Source: Psychroflexus aurantiacus
GTDB lineage: Bacteria > Bacteroidota > Bacteroidia > Flavobacteriales > Flavobacteriaceae
Direction of reading: 5' to 3'
NCBI RefSeq assembly: GCF_010820555.1
Contig: NZ_JAAIKD010000002.1
Coordinates: 1 to 64,000, forward strand
DNA length: 64,000 nucleotides
Shown here: positions 32,548 through 39,982 of the stretch, piece by piece
Position numbering within the stretch: position 1 is the stretch's first letter
How the letters are laid out: each line of letters opens with the position of its first letter
Program-made: the position numbers and the translations under genes
Notes under the pieces: generated by a model
What the model saw: only the letters and a program-made list of their open reading frames with translations
What the model was told of the DNA's origin: nothing
Database searches by the model: none

Positions 32548-33294
32548 TTAAGAAGGCATTAAACTCGGATTGATTCCCCATCCGTAGCTTTTGAAATAAG
32601 CATCCATAAAAGAATCTGTCATATGGGATTTACCTTCAAACTCTAAATTATCCCAGGCCTTTCTGAAGTTGTGCTTTGACTGTAAGCTCAATAAGGATTT
32701 CGCTTTTGGTTGATAAGAATAATGCCAGGGCTCATATTTAAAGCCGGTTCGGTTTTCATCCTGCGTATACACCAATTCGAATCCAAAAGCCCTGCTGTGC
32801 TCATCCATCCATGTTTTCAGGTTTGAAAATGCAGCCTCACCGTGGTAATGGTGTTCCAAAAGCAAATCTCCTTCAGGAGCCTGAACAGAGTCATCGATCA
32901 AATCTATATCGGTACCCCAGTGGTGACGTGAAGTGCCAGGAATAGAGGAGTAGGTGATGATTTCTGAAATGGCTTCGGCTGGAGATTTGGTCTCGGTAAG
33001 CTGATTAAACTTCCATTCCCAAATCGTTTTCTGACGTTCGAAACTTCGGTAAGCTGAAGCTATTTTTAAGTCTATGCCCGCTTTTAAAGCGGCCGACTTC
33101 ATCGACATAAAAGCTTCATAAGTTTCCGCTTCCAGCAAAATCGATTCTGATTTTAAATGCGACTGACTCAGACCCAGAAGATTTTCTACGTCGATAGCTG
33201 TACTGTTGAAAAAAGCAATCAATTCTGAACTCAGTTGAAGTTGAGATCCTATGCCTGCCAAAACAGAAGTCTTTAAAAATCTTTTTCGATTCAT
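32548..33294 (-). CDS. M15 family D,D-carboxypeptidase (VanY-like, 248 aa)
   Basis: The zinc-peptidase motif SxHxxGxAxD appears as GTSRHHWGTDIDL, and the second His motif as YEPWHYSY. These enzymes trim D-Ala from peptidoglycan stem peptides. The N-terminus NRKRFLKTSVLAGIG resembles a Tat-type leader, with R-K-R instead of a clean twin-arginine, and predicts export. It starts 3 nt after the GNAT gene. A tat component is encoded elsewhere in the window. Confidence 0.82.
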   Translation of the reverse strand: MNRKRFLKTSVLAGIGSQLQLSSELIAFFNSTAIDVENLLGLSQSHLKSESILLEAETYEAFMSMKSAALKAGIDLKIASAYRSFERQKTIWEWKFNQLTETKSPAEAISEIITYSSIPGTSRHHWGTDIDLIDDSVQAPEGDLLLEHHYHGEAAFSNLKTWMDEHSRAFGFELVYTQDENRTGFKYEPWHYSYQPKAKSLLSLQSKHNFRKAWDNLEFEGKSHMTDSFMDAYFKSYGWGINPSLMPS

Positions 33295-33296
33295 CT

Positions 33297-33740
33297 TCAG
33301 TTTAAGTGTTTGTACATCACATAATGCGGACCCACCTCCGGAATATGAAACCGATCTGAAAGGATTTCAAAATTCAATTTTTTATAAAAGCCTACAGCCA
33401 TTTCTCTTGCGTTACACCAAAGCATCTCCACCTTCATTTTTTTAAGTTCACTTTCAGAAAAACGAACTAATTCCTTTCCTATATCTTTTCCTCGATAGGC
33501 TGGATCTACTGCCATTCCTCTCAGTTGATATTGAGAAACCCCTGGCAGATGGTCTGTTTTCGCACGAAATAAACTTAAAATACCAACACATTTAGAATCT
33601 GCAAAAGCACCAATATGCTTGGTGCTTTTTAAGTGGTCTCCTTCCATGTGGCTGGAACTTCTTGGTTTGCCTTCTCTAAGGACAAGATGCCTTAAGTCTA
33701 TGGTGTCATCGGAAGAGATATATTTGACTTCAACTGGCAT
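33297..33740 (-). CDS. GNAT family N-acetyltransferase (147 aa)
   Basis: The acetyl-CoA-binding segment is clear: YQLRGMAVDPAYRGKDIGKEL, matching the R/Q-x-x-G-x-G/A motif A (here RGKDIG). A C-terminal NAREMAVGFYKKLNFE follows, typical of the family's last helix and strand. The substrate cannot be predicted. It lies 5 nt after clpP on the same strand. Confidence 0.8.
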   Translation of the reverse strand: MPVEVKYISSDDTIDLRHLVLREGKPRSSSHMEGDHLKSTKHIGAFADSKCVGILSLFRAKTDHLPGVSQYQLRGMAVDPAYRGKDIGKELVRFSESELKKMKVEMLWCNAREMAVGFYKKLNFEILSDRFHIPEVGPHYVMYKHLN

Positions 33741-33745
33741 GTTTT

Positions 33746-34294
33746 TTAAGAAAGAATGCCGTCTACAATACCATAGTCCAGAGATTCCTGAGCATTCATC
33801 CAGTAATCACGCTTAAAATCTTTCATCACCTTATCAAAATCCTGATCACAATTATCGGCAAGAATTTGAGCACTCAATTCTTTGATTTTTAAAATTTCCT
33901 GCGCCTGGATTTCAATATTGGAAGCCTGACCCTTGGCACCACCCATGGGTTGATGAATCATAATTTTGGCATGCGGCTGAATAAAGCGCTTTCCCTTTTC
34001 ACCACCAGACATCAAAATAGAACCCATAGAGGCAGCCAAACCGCTACAAATTGTGGATACCGGGCTTTTTAAGGATTTCATCGTATCATAAATCGCAAAT
34101 CCATCGGTAACATAGCCGCCTGGACTGTTGATGTAAAATTGAATTTCTTTACTGCTTTCCATATCCAGATACATCAATCTGTCGATGATATGTTTTGCAC
34201 TTTTACCGTCTACTTGTCCGTTAAGGAAGACTTTCCTTTGTTCTAAAAATTTTTTATCTATTAGATCTTGAACTTTTCCTGACTTATCGCTCAT
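33746..34294 (-). CDS. clpP: ClpP-type ATP-dependent protease subunit (182 aa)
   Basis: The Ser in SGLAASMGSIL, His in KIMIHQPMGG and Asp in the following DFKRDYW-containing segment form the catalytic triad. SPGG motif is present (YINSPGGYVTD). The frame is open to 34345, but MSDKSGKVQDL at 34294 is the normal start; the extra 17 residues are not ClpP-like. The subunit is slightly shorter than E. coli ClpP and no clpX is adjacent, so it may be a second ClpP paralogue. Confidence 0.88.
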   Translation of the reverse strand: MSDKSGKVQDLIDKKFLEQRKVFLNGQVDGKSAKHIIDRLMYLDMESSKEIQFYINSPGGYVTDGFAIYDTMKSLKSPVSTICSGLAASMGSILMSGGEKGKRFIQPHAKIMIHQPMGGAKGQASNIEIQAQEILKIKELSAQILADNCDQDFDKVMKDFKRDYWMNAQESLDYGIVDGILS

Positions 34295-34393
34295 AATATT
34301 TTTTTTGAAATGTAAAATTAAAATTATATTCCTAAAGCAAACCAATAATTTGAAGAGTATTAACGAAACACGATATGGATTCTTCAGTATATT

Positions 34394-34422
34394 AAAAAAG
34401 ACCTTCTGAAAAGGTCTTTTTT
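34394..34422. terminator. Bidirectional-looking terminator
   Basis: AAAAGACCTT and AAGGTCTTTT pair with a short CTGA loop, and T-runs exist on both strands. It lies 19 nt after the stop of the lipoprotein gene at 34441 and ends that operon. Confidence 0.85.
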
Positions 34423-34440
34423 AAAGTCATGTCATCATGA

Positions 34441-34971
34441 TTATTTTACTTTCAATACTTTGGCTTCAGGCATAGCCTGCATAAGCGCTTCATAACTGGA
34501 CAGGTTTGGATTGTTTTCAGCAAAAGCTGCCGGTAAAATAGCGATTCTAAAGACCTGATTTATTAGAAAATCGTTTGAAACTGTACTGAAATCGACATTT
34601 CCATCTAAAAAGAGGTTGACATCAAAAAAAGTATGATTAAAATTATAGACCAACTGACTTCCATCGCCGAAGAAAAAACTATTGGGTAAAGGTGTCCAGA
34701 CATCTACTAATGTTCCATTGTCTTCGATAACTTCTTCCAACAAATAAACTTGAACGACATCGCTTTCAAAAACTTCAACCTGACTTGGTGGAAATTCATA
34801 GAGAAATGAGTAACCATTCTCTGCTGTAAAATCTCCTTCAATTTCCAGGATGGTTCCTATTACGGCATCTCCAGGCTCACCTGCCGGACCTTGAGGCCCC
34901 ATGGGACCTATTTCCCCTTCACAGCTAACTAAAACTAAAACAAAGGCGAGTAATACACTTATTTTTTTCAT
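34441..34971 (-). CDS. Lipoprotein with short collagen-like segment (176 aa)
   Basis: MKKISVLLAFVLVLVSC is a lipoprotein signal (Cys 17). It is followed by GPMGPQGPAGEPGD, about four Gly-x-y collagen-like triplets, then a beta-rich domain with acidic character. Many flavobacteria have such short-collagen lipoproteins; function unknown. It overlaps the msrB stop by 4 nt, so it is part of the msrB operon, and is followed by a terminator. Confidence 0.7.
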   Translation of the reverse strand: MKKISVLLAFVLVLVSCEGEIGPMGPQGPAGEPGDAVIGTILEIEGDFTAENGYSFLYEFPPSQVEVFESDVVQVYLLEEVIEDNGTLVDVWTPLPNSFFFGDGSQLVYNFNHTFFDVNLFLDGNVDFSTVSNDFLINQVFRIAILPAAFAENNPNLSSYEALMQAMPEAKVLKVK

Positions 34972-35366
34972 GAGTTTTGATTTTCAAAATTAATACTAAG
35001 CGAATTGACACAATAGCGCTTTCCGGTTTCAGTAGGACCATCATCAAAAATATGGCCAATATGTCCGCCGCAGTTGGAACATAAAATTTCAGTACGCATC
35101 ATTCCAAAAGTGGTGTCCTTTTTATATTCGATAGCGCCATCCACAGAACTGTCGAAACTCGGCCATCCACAATTGCTTTCGAACTTGGATTCACTGTCAA
35201 ACAGCAGTTCGCCACAACCGTTGCAGTAGTACTTCCCGTCTTGAAAATGCGTATTGTATTTGCCGGAGTGCGGAGGTTCGGTCCCTTTTTCTCTTAAGAT
35301 GTGAAATTCTTTTTCAGAAAGTTTTTCCTTCCAGTCCTGTTCCGTCATTTTTTTGTGATCTGCCAT
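34968..35366 (-). CDS. msrB: Peptide-methionine (R)-S-oxide reductase, cytoplasmic copy (132 aa)
   Basis: The protein is a complete MsrB domain: FHILREKGTEPPHSGKYN, two zinc-binding CxxC pairs (YCNGCGE and LCSNCGGH), SNCGWPSFD and the catalytic Cys in GKRYCVNSLSINF. It reduces methionine-R-sulfoxide in proteins. No signal peptide, so it acts in the cytoplasm. It lies 1 nt after the lipoprotein MsrB paralogue. Confidence 0.93.
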   Translation of the reverse strand: MADHKKMTEQDWKEKLSEKEFHILREKGTEPPHSGKYNTHFQDGKYYCNGCGELLFDSESKFESNCGWPSFDSSVDGAIEYKKDTTFGMMRTEILCSNCGGHIGHIFDDGPTETGKRYCVNSLSINFENQNS

Positions 35367-35367
35367 A

Positions 35368-35850
35368 TTATGATTTGTCTTTTGGTATAAAGTCTAAAGC
35401 AACTCCGTTAATGCAATGTCTCATTCCTGTGGTTTCTTCAGGTCCGTCATTGAACACATGACCTAAATGGCCTCCACAATCTGCACAAAGCAATTCTGAA
35501 CGCTCATAGCCTAACTTCATATCAGAACTATAGGCTACACTATTCTCGATAGCTCTGTCAAAACTTGGCCATCCCGTACCACTATCAAATTTATGTTTGG
35601 TTTCATAAAGCGGGTTGCCACAGGCAGCACATACAAAGGTGCCGGGTTTTTTCACATCGTTTAAAGGACTTGAGAACGGAGGTTCTGTTCCTGCTTCTCT
35701 CAGAATCTTGTATTCTTCATCTGTAAGTTCTGCCTTCCATTCGCTTTCGGTTTTTTGAACTTCAAACTTTTTTGAAGTTTCTTCCTGTTGGGCTTCAGAT
35801 TTACAGGAAATAAGCACAATCATGAGTAGAATAATCGATAAATGTTTCAT
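35368..35850 (-). CDS. msrB: Peptide-methionine (R)-S-oxide reductase, lipoprotein copy (160 aa)
   Basis: This is a second MsrB domain with the same landmarks: LREAGTEPPFSSPLN, CAACG and CADCGGH zinc pairs, SGTGWPSFDRA and catalytic Cys in GMRHCINGVALDF. A lipoprotein signal (MKHLSIILLMIVLISC) targets it to the cell envelope. Together with the next gene it provides repair of oxidised methionine on both sides of the inner membrane. Paralogues from a tandem duplication. Confidence 0.92.
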   Translation of the reverse strand: MKHLSIILLMIVLISCKSEAQQEETSKKFEVQKTESEWKAELTDEEYKILREAGTEPPFSSPLNDVKKPGTFVCAACGNPLYETKHKFDSGTGWPSFDRAIENSVAYSSDMKLGYERSELLCADCGGHLGHVFNDGPEETTGMRHCINGVALDFIPKDKS

Positions 35851-35945
35851 TGTTCAATTTTTTTTAAAAGTATAATTTAATCAGTTAGGTCTTGCTAATT
35901 TTCACAAATCAATCACATCTTAAATTAAAAGTACTATATTATGAC

Positions 35946-35953
35946 TAGTTTTG
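35946..35953 (+). promoter_or_regulatory. Possible -7 box for the M48 protease gene
   Basis: TAGTTTTG fits TAnnTTTG and ends 15 nt before the preferred ATG at 35969. It overlaps the alternative TTG start at 35951, which argues against that longer reading. Confidence 0.4.
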
Positions 35954-35968
35954 ATAAAAATTAATACT

Positions 35969-36790
35969 ATGTCTAAGTTCAAATTCTATACCAGTTTTCT
36001 TTTATTCATTATTATTCTAAGCTGCGGCACCAATCCGTTTACCGGAAAAAGCACCCTGGCTTTAGTTCCTAACTCGCAAATCTTACCAATGTCCTTTGAA
36101 CAATACAATAAGGTGTTGGAGGAAAAAGAGGTGGTCAAAGAAGGCGAAGAGGCTCAGATGATTCAACGAGTCGGTTTTAAAATTGCAAACGCTGCCGAAC
36201 GCTGGCTTAATGAAAATGGATATTCAAATTATACCGATGATTACAGATGGGAATTCAGTCTGATTAAAGATGATCAAAAAAATGCCTGGGCTATGCCCGG
36301 AGGTAAAGTAGCCTTTTACACAGGTATTCTGCCAGTGGCCAAAAACGAGGCCGGGGTAGCTGCCATTATGGGACATGAGGTGGCTCACGCGCTTGCCAAT
36401 CATGGTCAGCAACGTATGAGTGCTGGGCAGATCCAGCAGGCTGCAGGTGCTGTAGGTATGCTTGCCTTAGGTGACGATCAGGAAAGTCAGCAGCTTTTTG
36501 CTATGGCTTACGGGATAGGATCTCAGGTAGGAGTTATGCTGCCTTTTAGTAGAAAGCATGAAACAGAGGCAGACAGGATTGGTATAAAACTAATGGCTAT
36601 TGCCGGCTACAACCCCGAAGAAGCTTCAAGGCTCTGGAGACGTATGCAGGAAAGTTCTGGTGGAGCAGGGCCTCCAACATTTTTGAGCACTCACCCGTCT
36701 AATGAAGAGCGAATACAAAACCTTGAGAAATGGTCGGATGACGCTAAAAAAGTGGCCAGAGAATACGGAGTGACCTCCTTTAAAAACTAA
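35969..36790 (+). CDS. M48 family zinc metalloprotease lipoprotein (273 aa)
   Basis: The catalytic motif is HEVAHALANHGQQRM (HExxH) with a downstream ExxAD zinc ligand in KHETEADRIGIKLM. MSKFKFYTSFLLFIIILSC is a lipoprotein signal, so the protease works in the periplasm, like BepA/LoiP-type quality-control enzymes. It ends with LSTHPSNEERIQNL, typical of the family. The frame could start with TTG at 35951, but the ATG at 35969 begins the proper signal peptide. The MFS gene follows after 2 nt. Confidence 0.9.
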   Translation: MSKFKFYTSFLLFIIILSCGTNPFTGKSTLALVPNSQILPMSFEQYNKVLEEKEVVKEGEEAQMIQRVGFKIANAAERWLNENGYSNYTDDYRWEFSLIKDDQKNAWAMPGGKVAFYTGILPVAKNEAGVAAIMGHEVAHALANHGQQRMSAGQIQQAAGAVGMLALGDDQESQQLFAMAYGIGSQVGVMLPFSRKHETEADRIGIKLMAIAGYNPEEASRLWRRMQESSGGAGPPTFLSTHPSNEERIQNLEKWSDDAKKVAREYGVTSFKN

Positions 36791-36792
36791 GT

Positions 36793-38124
36793 GTGAAGGA
36801 GAAACTTTTACCAAAAGGGCATCAAAAACTCATACATGCCTGGGCGTTTTACGACTGGGCTAATTCTGTTTACCCCTTAGTCATTAGTTCAGCTATTTTT
36901 CCTATCTATTACGGAGCACTTACCCTCGCCAAAAACGATCAGGGGCTTGTTGTAAACGATACCGTTCAGTTCTTAGGCTTTAGTCTCAATAATGATGCGC
37001 TAATCAGTTATGTGACAGGGTTGGCTTTTATCCTCATTTCTGTTTTGAGCCCGCTACTTGGGGGTATGGCAGATTATATCGGCAACAAGAAAAATTTCAT
37101 GAAGTTTTTCAATTATCTAGGTGCTGCAGCCTGCATGGGTTTATTCTGGTTTTCTATCGAGAATCTATGGTTTGGTTTAATCTGTTATTTTTTTGGATTA
37201 GTTGGATTTTGGGGAAGTATCGTCTTCTACAATTCGTATTTGCCGGATATCGCGTTCAGAAATCAACAGGATAAAGCTTCAGCAAAAGGCTTTTCACTGG
37301 GGTATATCGGGAGTGTCATTCTGCTTCTTATTTGTCTGATTTTAATCCAGTTTTACGACAGCTTTGGATTTGAAAGTGAGTCGCTTCCTACCCGCATCTC
37401 CTTTATTTTAACAGGAATCTGGTGGTTAGGCTTTAGTCAGTACACTTACGCTTATTTGCCCAAAGGGAACCGGAAAGGACAGGCCAAAACCAAAGATTTA
37501 GTACTGAATGGCTTCAGAGAGCTGAAAACCACTTATAAAAAAATAAAATCTTCCTTGGGCTTCGAACCTTATCTTCAGGCTTTCTTCGTTTACAGCATGG
37601 CCGTACAGACCATTATGCTGATTGCCACCTACTTTGGTGTAGGAGAAATCCAGTGGGCAGAAGGCGAGTCTACCACGGGACTTATTGTAAGTATTTTGTT
37701 GATACAGCTCATCGCTATTGTGGGTGCCAATGCGGCTTCAAAACTTGCAGGTAAGTTTGGAAACATCAATATCCTGATCGCCATTAACATAATCTGGATA
37801 GGCATTTGTATCTATGCCTTTTTTATTACGCAACCCCTTCAATTTTATATCACTGCTTTTTTTGTTGGGTTGGTTATGGGGGGTATTCAGTCTCTGTCGA
37901 GATCAACTTACTCCAAGTATATTCCGGAGGATGAAAAAGACACAGCCTCTTTTTTTAGTTTTTATGAAGTTACCGAGAAGATAGGAATCGTGATCGGCAT
38001 GTTTATGTATGGATTTATTGCACAGGTGACCGGCAGTATCAGAAATGCTATTTTATTTTTAATTCTTTTTTTTGCAGGTGGTATTTTCTTACTTTTTAGA
38101 CTTAAAATGAAAACCAAGACATAA
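36793..38124 (+). CDS. UMF1-family MFS transporter (443 aa)
   Basis: Twelve membrane segments fill the protein. The start HAWAFYDWANSVYPLVI and LSPLLGGMADYIGNKK are characteristic of the UMF1/Atg22-like MFS branch; GGIQSLSRSTYSKYIP is a second landmark. The transported substrate is unknown for bacterial members. It starts with GTG, 2 nt after the M48 gene, and is followed 3 nt later by the App1-domain gene, so the four genes 35969-39929 form one operon. Confidence 0.85.
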   Translation: MKEKLLPKGHQKLIHAWAFYDWANSVYPLVISSAIFPIYYGALTLAKNDQGLVVNDTVQFLGFSLNNDALISYVTGLAFILISVLSPLLGGMADYIGNKKNFMKFFNYLGAAACMGLFWFSIENLWFGLICYFFGLVGFWGSIVFYNSYLPDIAFRNQQDKASAKGFSLGYIGSVILLLICLILIQFYDSFGFESESLPTRISFILTGIWWLGFSQYTYAYLPKGNRKGQAKTKDLVLNGFRELKTTYKKIKSSLGFEPYLQAFFVYSMAVQTIMLIATYFGVGEIQWAEGESTTGLIVSILLIQLIAIVGANAASKLAGKFGNINILIAINIIWIGICIYAFFITQPLQFYITAFFVGLVMGGIQSLSRSTYSKYIPEDEKDTASFFSFYEVTEKIGIVIGMFMYGFIAQVTGSIRNAILFLILFFAGGIFLLFRLKMKTKT

Positions 38125-38127
38125 CGC

Positions 38128-39060
38128 ATGGCATTTCTTTGGCACCTTACAGCAGTAGAATTGAAGGATAAGGTCCTGGTGACCGGCACCATCCTGAAGA
38201 ATGAGACTGCTATTGACAAATCACCGCGTTCGATTCTTGCAAATGCCTGGAATGTGCTGAGTTCTTATCGAAAAAAAGCTTACAAAAGAAAATGTATATC
38301 TATAAAAACTCAGGAGCAAACGTTTAGCGTGAAAACCGATAAAAAAGGATATTTTTTTGAAATTCTTCCAGTTGAAGACTTCGATGATTTCACGATACAT
38401 GATGAGGCACAAAACCTGCTTAGTATTGATCAAATTCACCCTTATTATTTTAAAAAGCATTCTACTCCCATAGAAATTATATCGGACATCGATGATACAG
38501 TGATTCACTCCCATACTGCTTCCGCTTTAAAGCGGATTTTCACCATTTTATTCAAGAGGCCAAAGCGTAGAAACAAGATATTATTCAGCAATGCCTTACT
38601 CGATTTTTTTGATGAAAATAAGTTCAGAATAGCTTATTTATCTAAAAGTGAAAGCAATTTGTTTGGATTGATTACAGCCATATTTAGAGCCAGAGAAATT
38701 CCCAGTGGTCCATTATTCCTGACCTCTTACCTCAAATTTAAAGCCTTGTTTAAGCCTAAAAAGGGGAAGCATAAGCAGGATTTCCTCGACCAGCTCATTT
38801 CCAATTTACCGGATAAAAAATTTATTTTAATGGGGGATGATACCCAGAGAGATATGGAGGTATATACTGAAGTTGTTAATCGGTATAAGGATAGGATCAT
38901 CAAAGTTTACATCAGGCAAACTACATTTACAGTAAATGAAAACCAGACAAAACAATGGGAAACACTCCAGGCTACTGGGGTAGATTGCATGTATTTTCAG
39001 GACGATGACGACATCAACGTTGAAATTGAAGAGTTGAAGGAATCTTTAAAGATCATATGA
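38128..39060 (+). CDS. App1-family phosphatidate phosphatase-like protein (310 aa)
   Basis: The C-terminal half has the HAD-type motif IISDIDDTVIHSHTAS (DxDxT), then LSKSESNL and FILMGDDTQRDMEVY, as in App1/DUF2183 proteins. Yeast App1 converts phosphatidic acid to diacylglycerol. The N-terminal third is a beta-rich domain usual in bacterial members. No signal peptide is evident. Its stop overlaps the ATG of a diacylglycerol-kinase-family gene, so the two opposite reactions are coupled in one operon. Confidence 0.8.
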   Translation: MAFLWHLTAVELKDKVLVTGTILKNETAIDKSPRSILANAWNVLSSYRKKAYKRKCISIKTQEQTFSVKTDKKGYFFEILPVEDFDDFTIHDEAQNLLSIDQIHPYYFKKHSTPIEIISDIDDTVIHSHTASALKRIFTILFKRPKRRNKILFSNALLDFFDENKFRIAYLSKSESNLFGLITAIFRAREIPSGPLFLTSYLKFKALFKPKKGKHKQDFLDQLISNLPDKKFILMGDDTQRDMEVYTEVVNRYKDRIIKVYIRQTTFTVNENQTKQWETLQATGVDCMYFQDDDDINVEIEELKESLKII

Positions 39061-39929
39061 TGGAAATTCTCTTAGTCATTAACCCCATTTCCGGGGATAT
39101 CAACAAATCCGACTTCCTTGATTTCGCCAAACGGACGCTGTCTAAATCGAAGATTGATTACCATTTGTACAAAACAACAGGGGATAAGGATTGTGAGGAA
39201 TTAAATCATCTGATTGGCATTTATTCTCCCAAAAAAGTGATTATCGCCGGAGGTGATGGCACTTTGAATATGTTTTTGAAACCTTTGATCGAGCATAAGA
39301 TTCAGGTTGGTTTTATACCCATGGGTTCTGCTAATGGGATGGCAGTCGAGCTGGACCTGACAGATTCCCTGGAAGATTTGCTTGTAAAATTCATCAAATC
39401 TAAAGAGACCAGACCCCTGGATGTTCTTTCCATAAACGATTCTCATTTGTTACTGCACTTAGGAGATATTGGTGCTAATGCGAACCTGGTTGCAAATTAC
39501 GATAAAGACGAAAGCCGAGGCATGTTTACCTATGCCAGGCACTTTTGGTCAGAATTTAAAAACCTGAAAAGTTTTGAGTTTGAAATTAAAACAGATCAAA
39601 ATGAGTATGAGCGGAAAGGAGTGATGCTGGCCATTTGCAATGGTAAAAAATTCGGAACCGGCATTCCTCTTAACTCTGTAGGTAAAATGGATGATGGCTT
39701 ATTCGAATTTGTGGTGGTAAAGGCTATTGATTTTTCAGACTTACTGAAAGCGGCCTTATCTAAATTTGATGATGATTTTGAAATAGAAAACCTGGAAACC
39801 ATTCAGGCTAAAACAGCTACCGTAAAATTTAAGCAGCCCAGATTGCTTCAAATTGATGGTGAAATTATGGATGAGTTTACAGAGCTTCACATCAAAGTAT
39901 TACCCAAAGCACTGCGTTTTATTCAATAA
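39057..39929 (+). CDS. Diacylglycerol/lipid kinase family protein (290 aa)
   Basis: The catalytic domain starts LLVINPISGD and has VIIAGGDGTLNMFL, the GGDGT nucleotide-binding motif, and GFIPMGSANGMAVEL. A C-terminal beta domain ends LQIDGEIMDEFTELHIKVLP. The family (YegS/DgkB-like) phosphorylates lipids such as diacylglycerol. Soluble, acting at the inner leaflet. The 4-nt overlap with the App1-like gene suggests joint control of phosphatidate and diacylglycerol. Substrate is inferred. Confidence 0.85.
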   Translation: MMEILLVINPISGDINKSDFLDFAKRTLSKSKIDYHLYKTTGDKDCEELNHLIGIYSPKKVIIAGGDGTLNMFLKPLIEHKIQVGFIPMGSANGMAVELDLTDSLEDLLVKFIKSKETRPLDVLSINDSHLLLHLGDIGANANLVANYDKDESRGMFTYARHFWSEFKNLKSFEFEIKTDQNEYERKGVMLAICNGKKFGTGIPLNSVGKMDDGLFEFVVVKAIDFSDLLKAALSKFDDDFEIENLETIQAKTATVKFKQPRLLQIDGEIMDEFTELHIKVLPKALRFIQ

Positions 39930-39962
39930 AAAAACGCCAGCTTCGATTGAGCTGGCGTTTTT
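39929..39962. terminator. Bidirectional terminator between convergent genes
   Basis: AAAAACGCCAGCT and AGCTGGCGTTTTT form a 13-bp stem with a 7-nt loop, with A/T runs on both sides. It ends the lipid-kinase operon and, from the other side, the M1 peptidase operon. Confidence 0.92.
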
Positions 39963-39982
39963 GATAGTGGTTTCAGTTTGTT

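Noticed and set aside
32548-33294. Clear Tat substrate
   Set aside because: The leader has R-K-R before FLK and not an uninterrupted twin-arginine, so Tat export is possible but not supported well enough to state.
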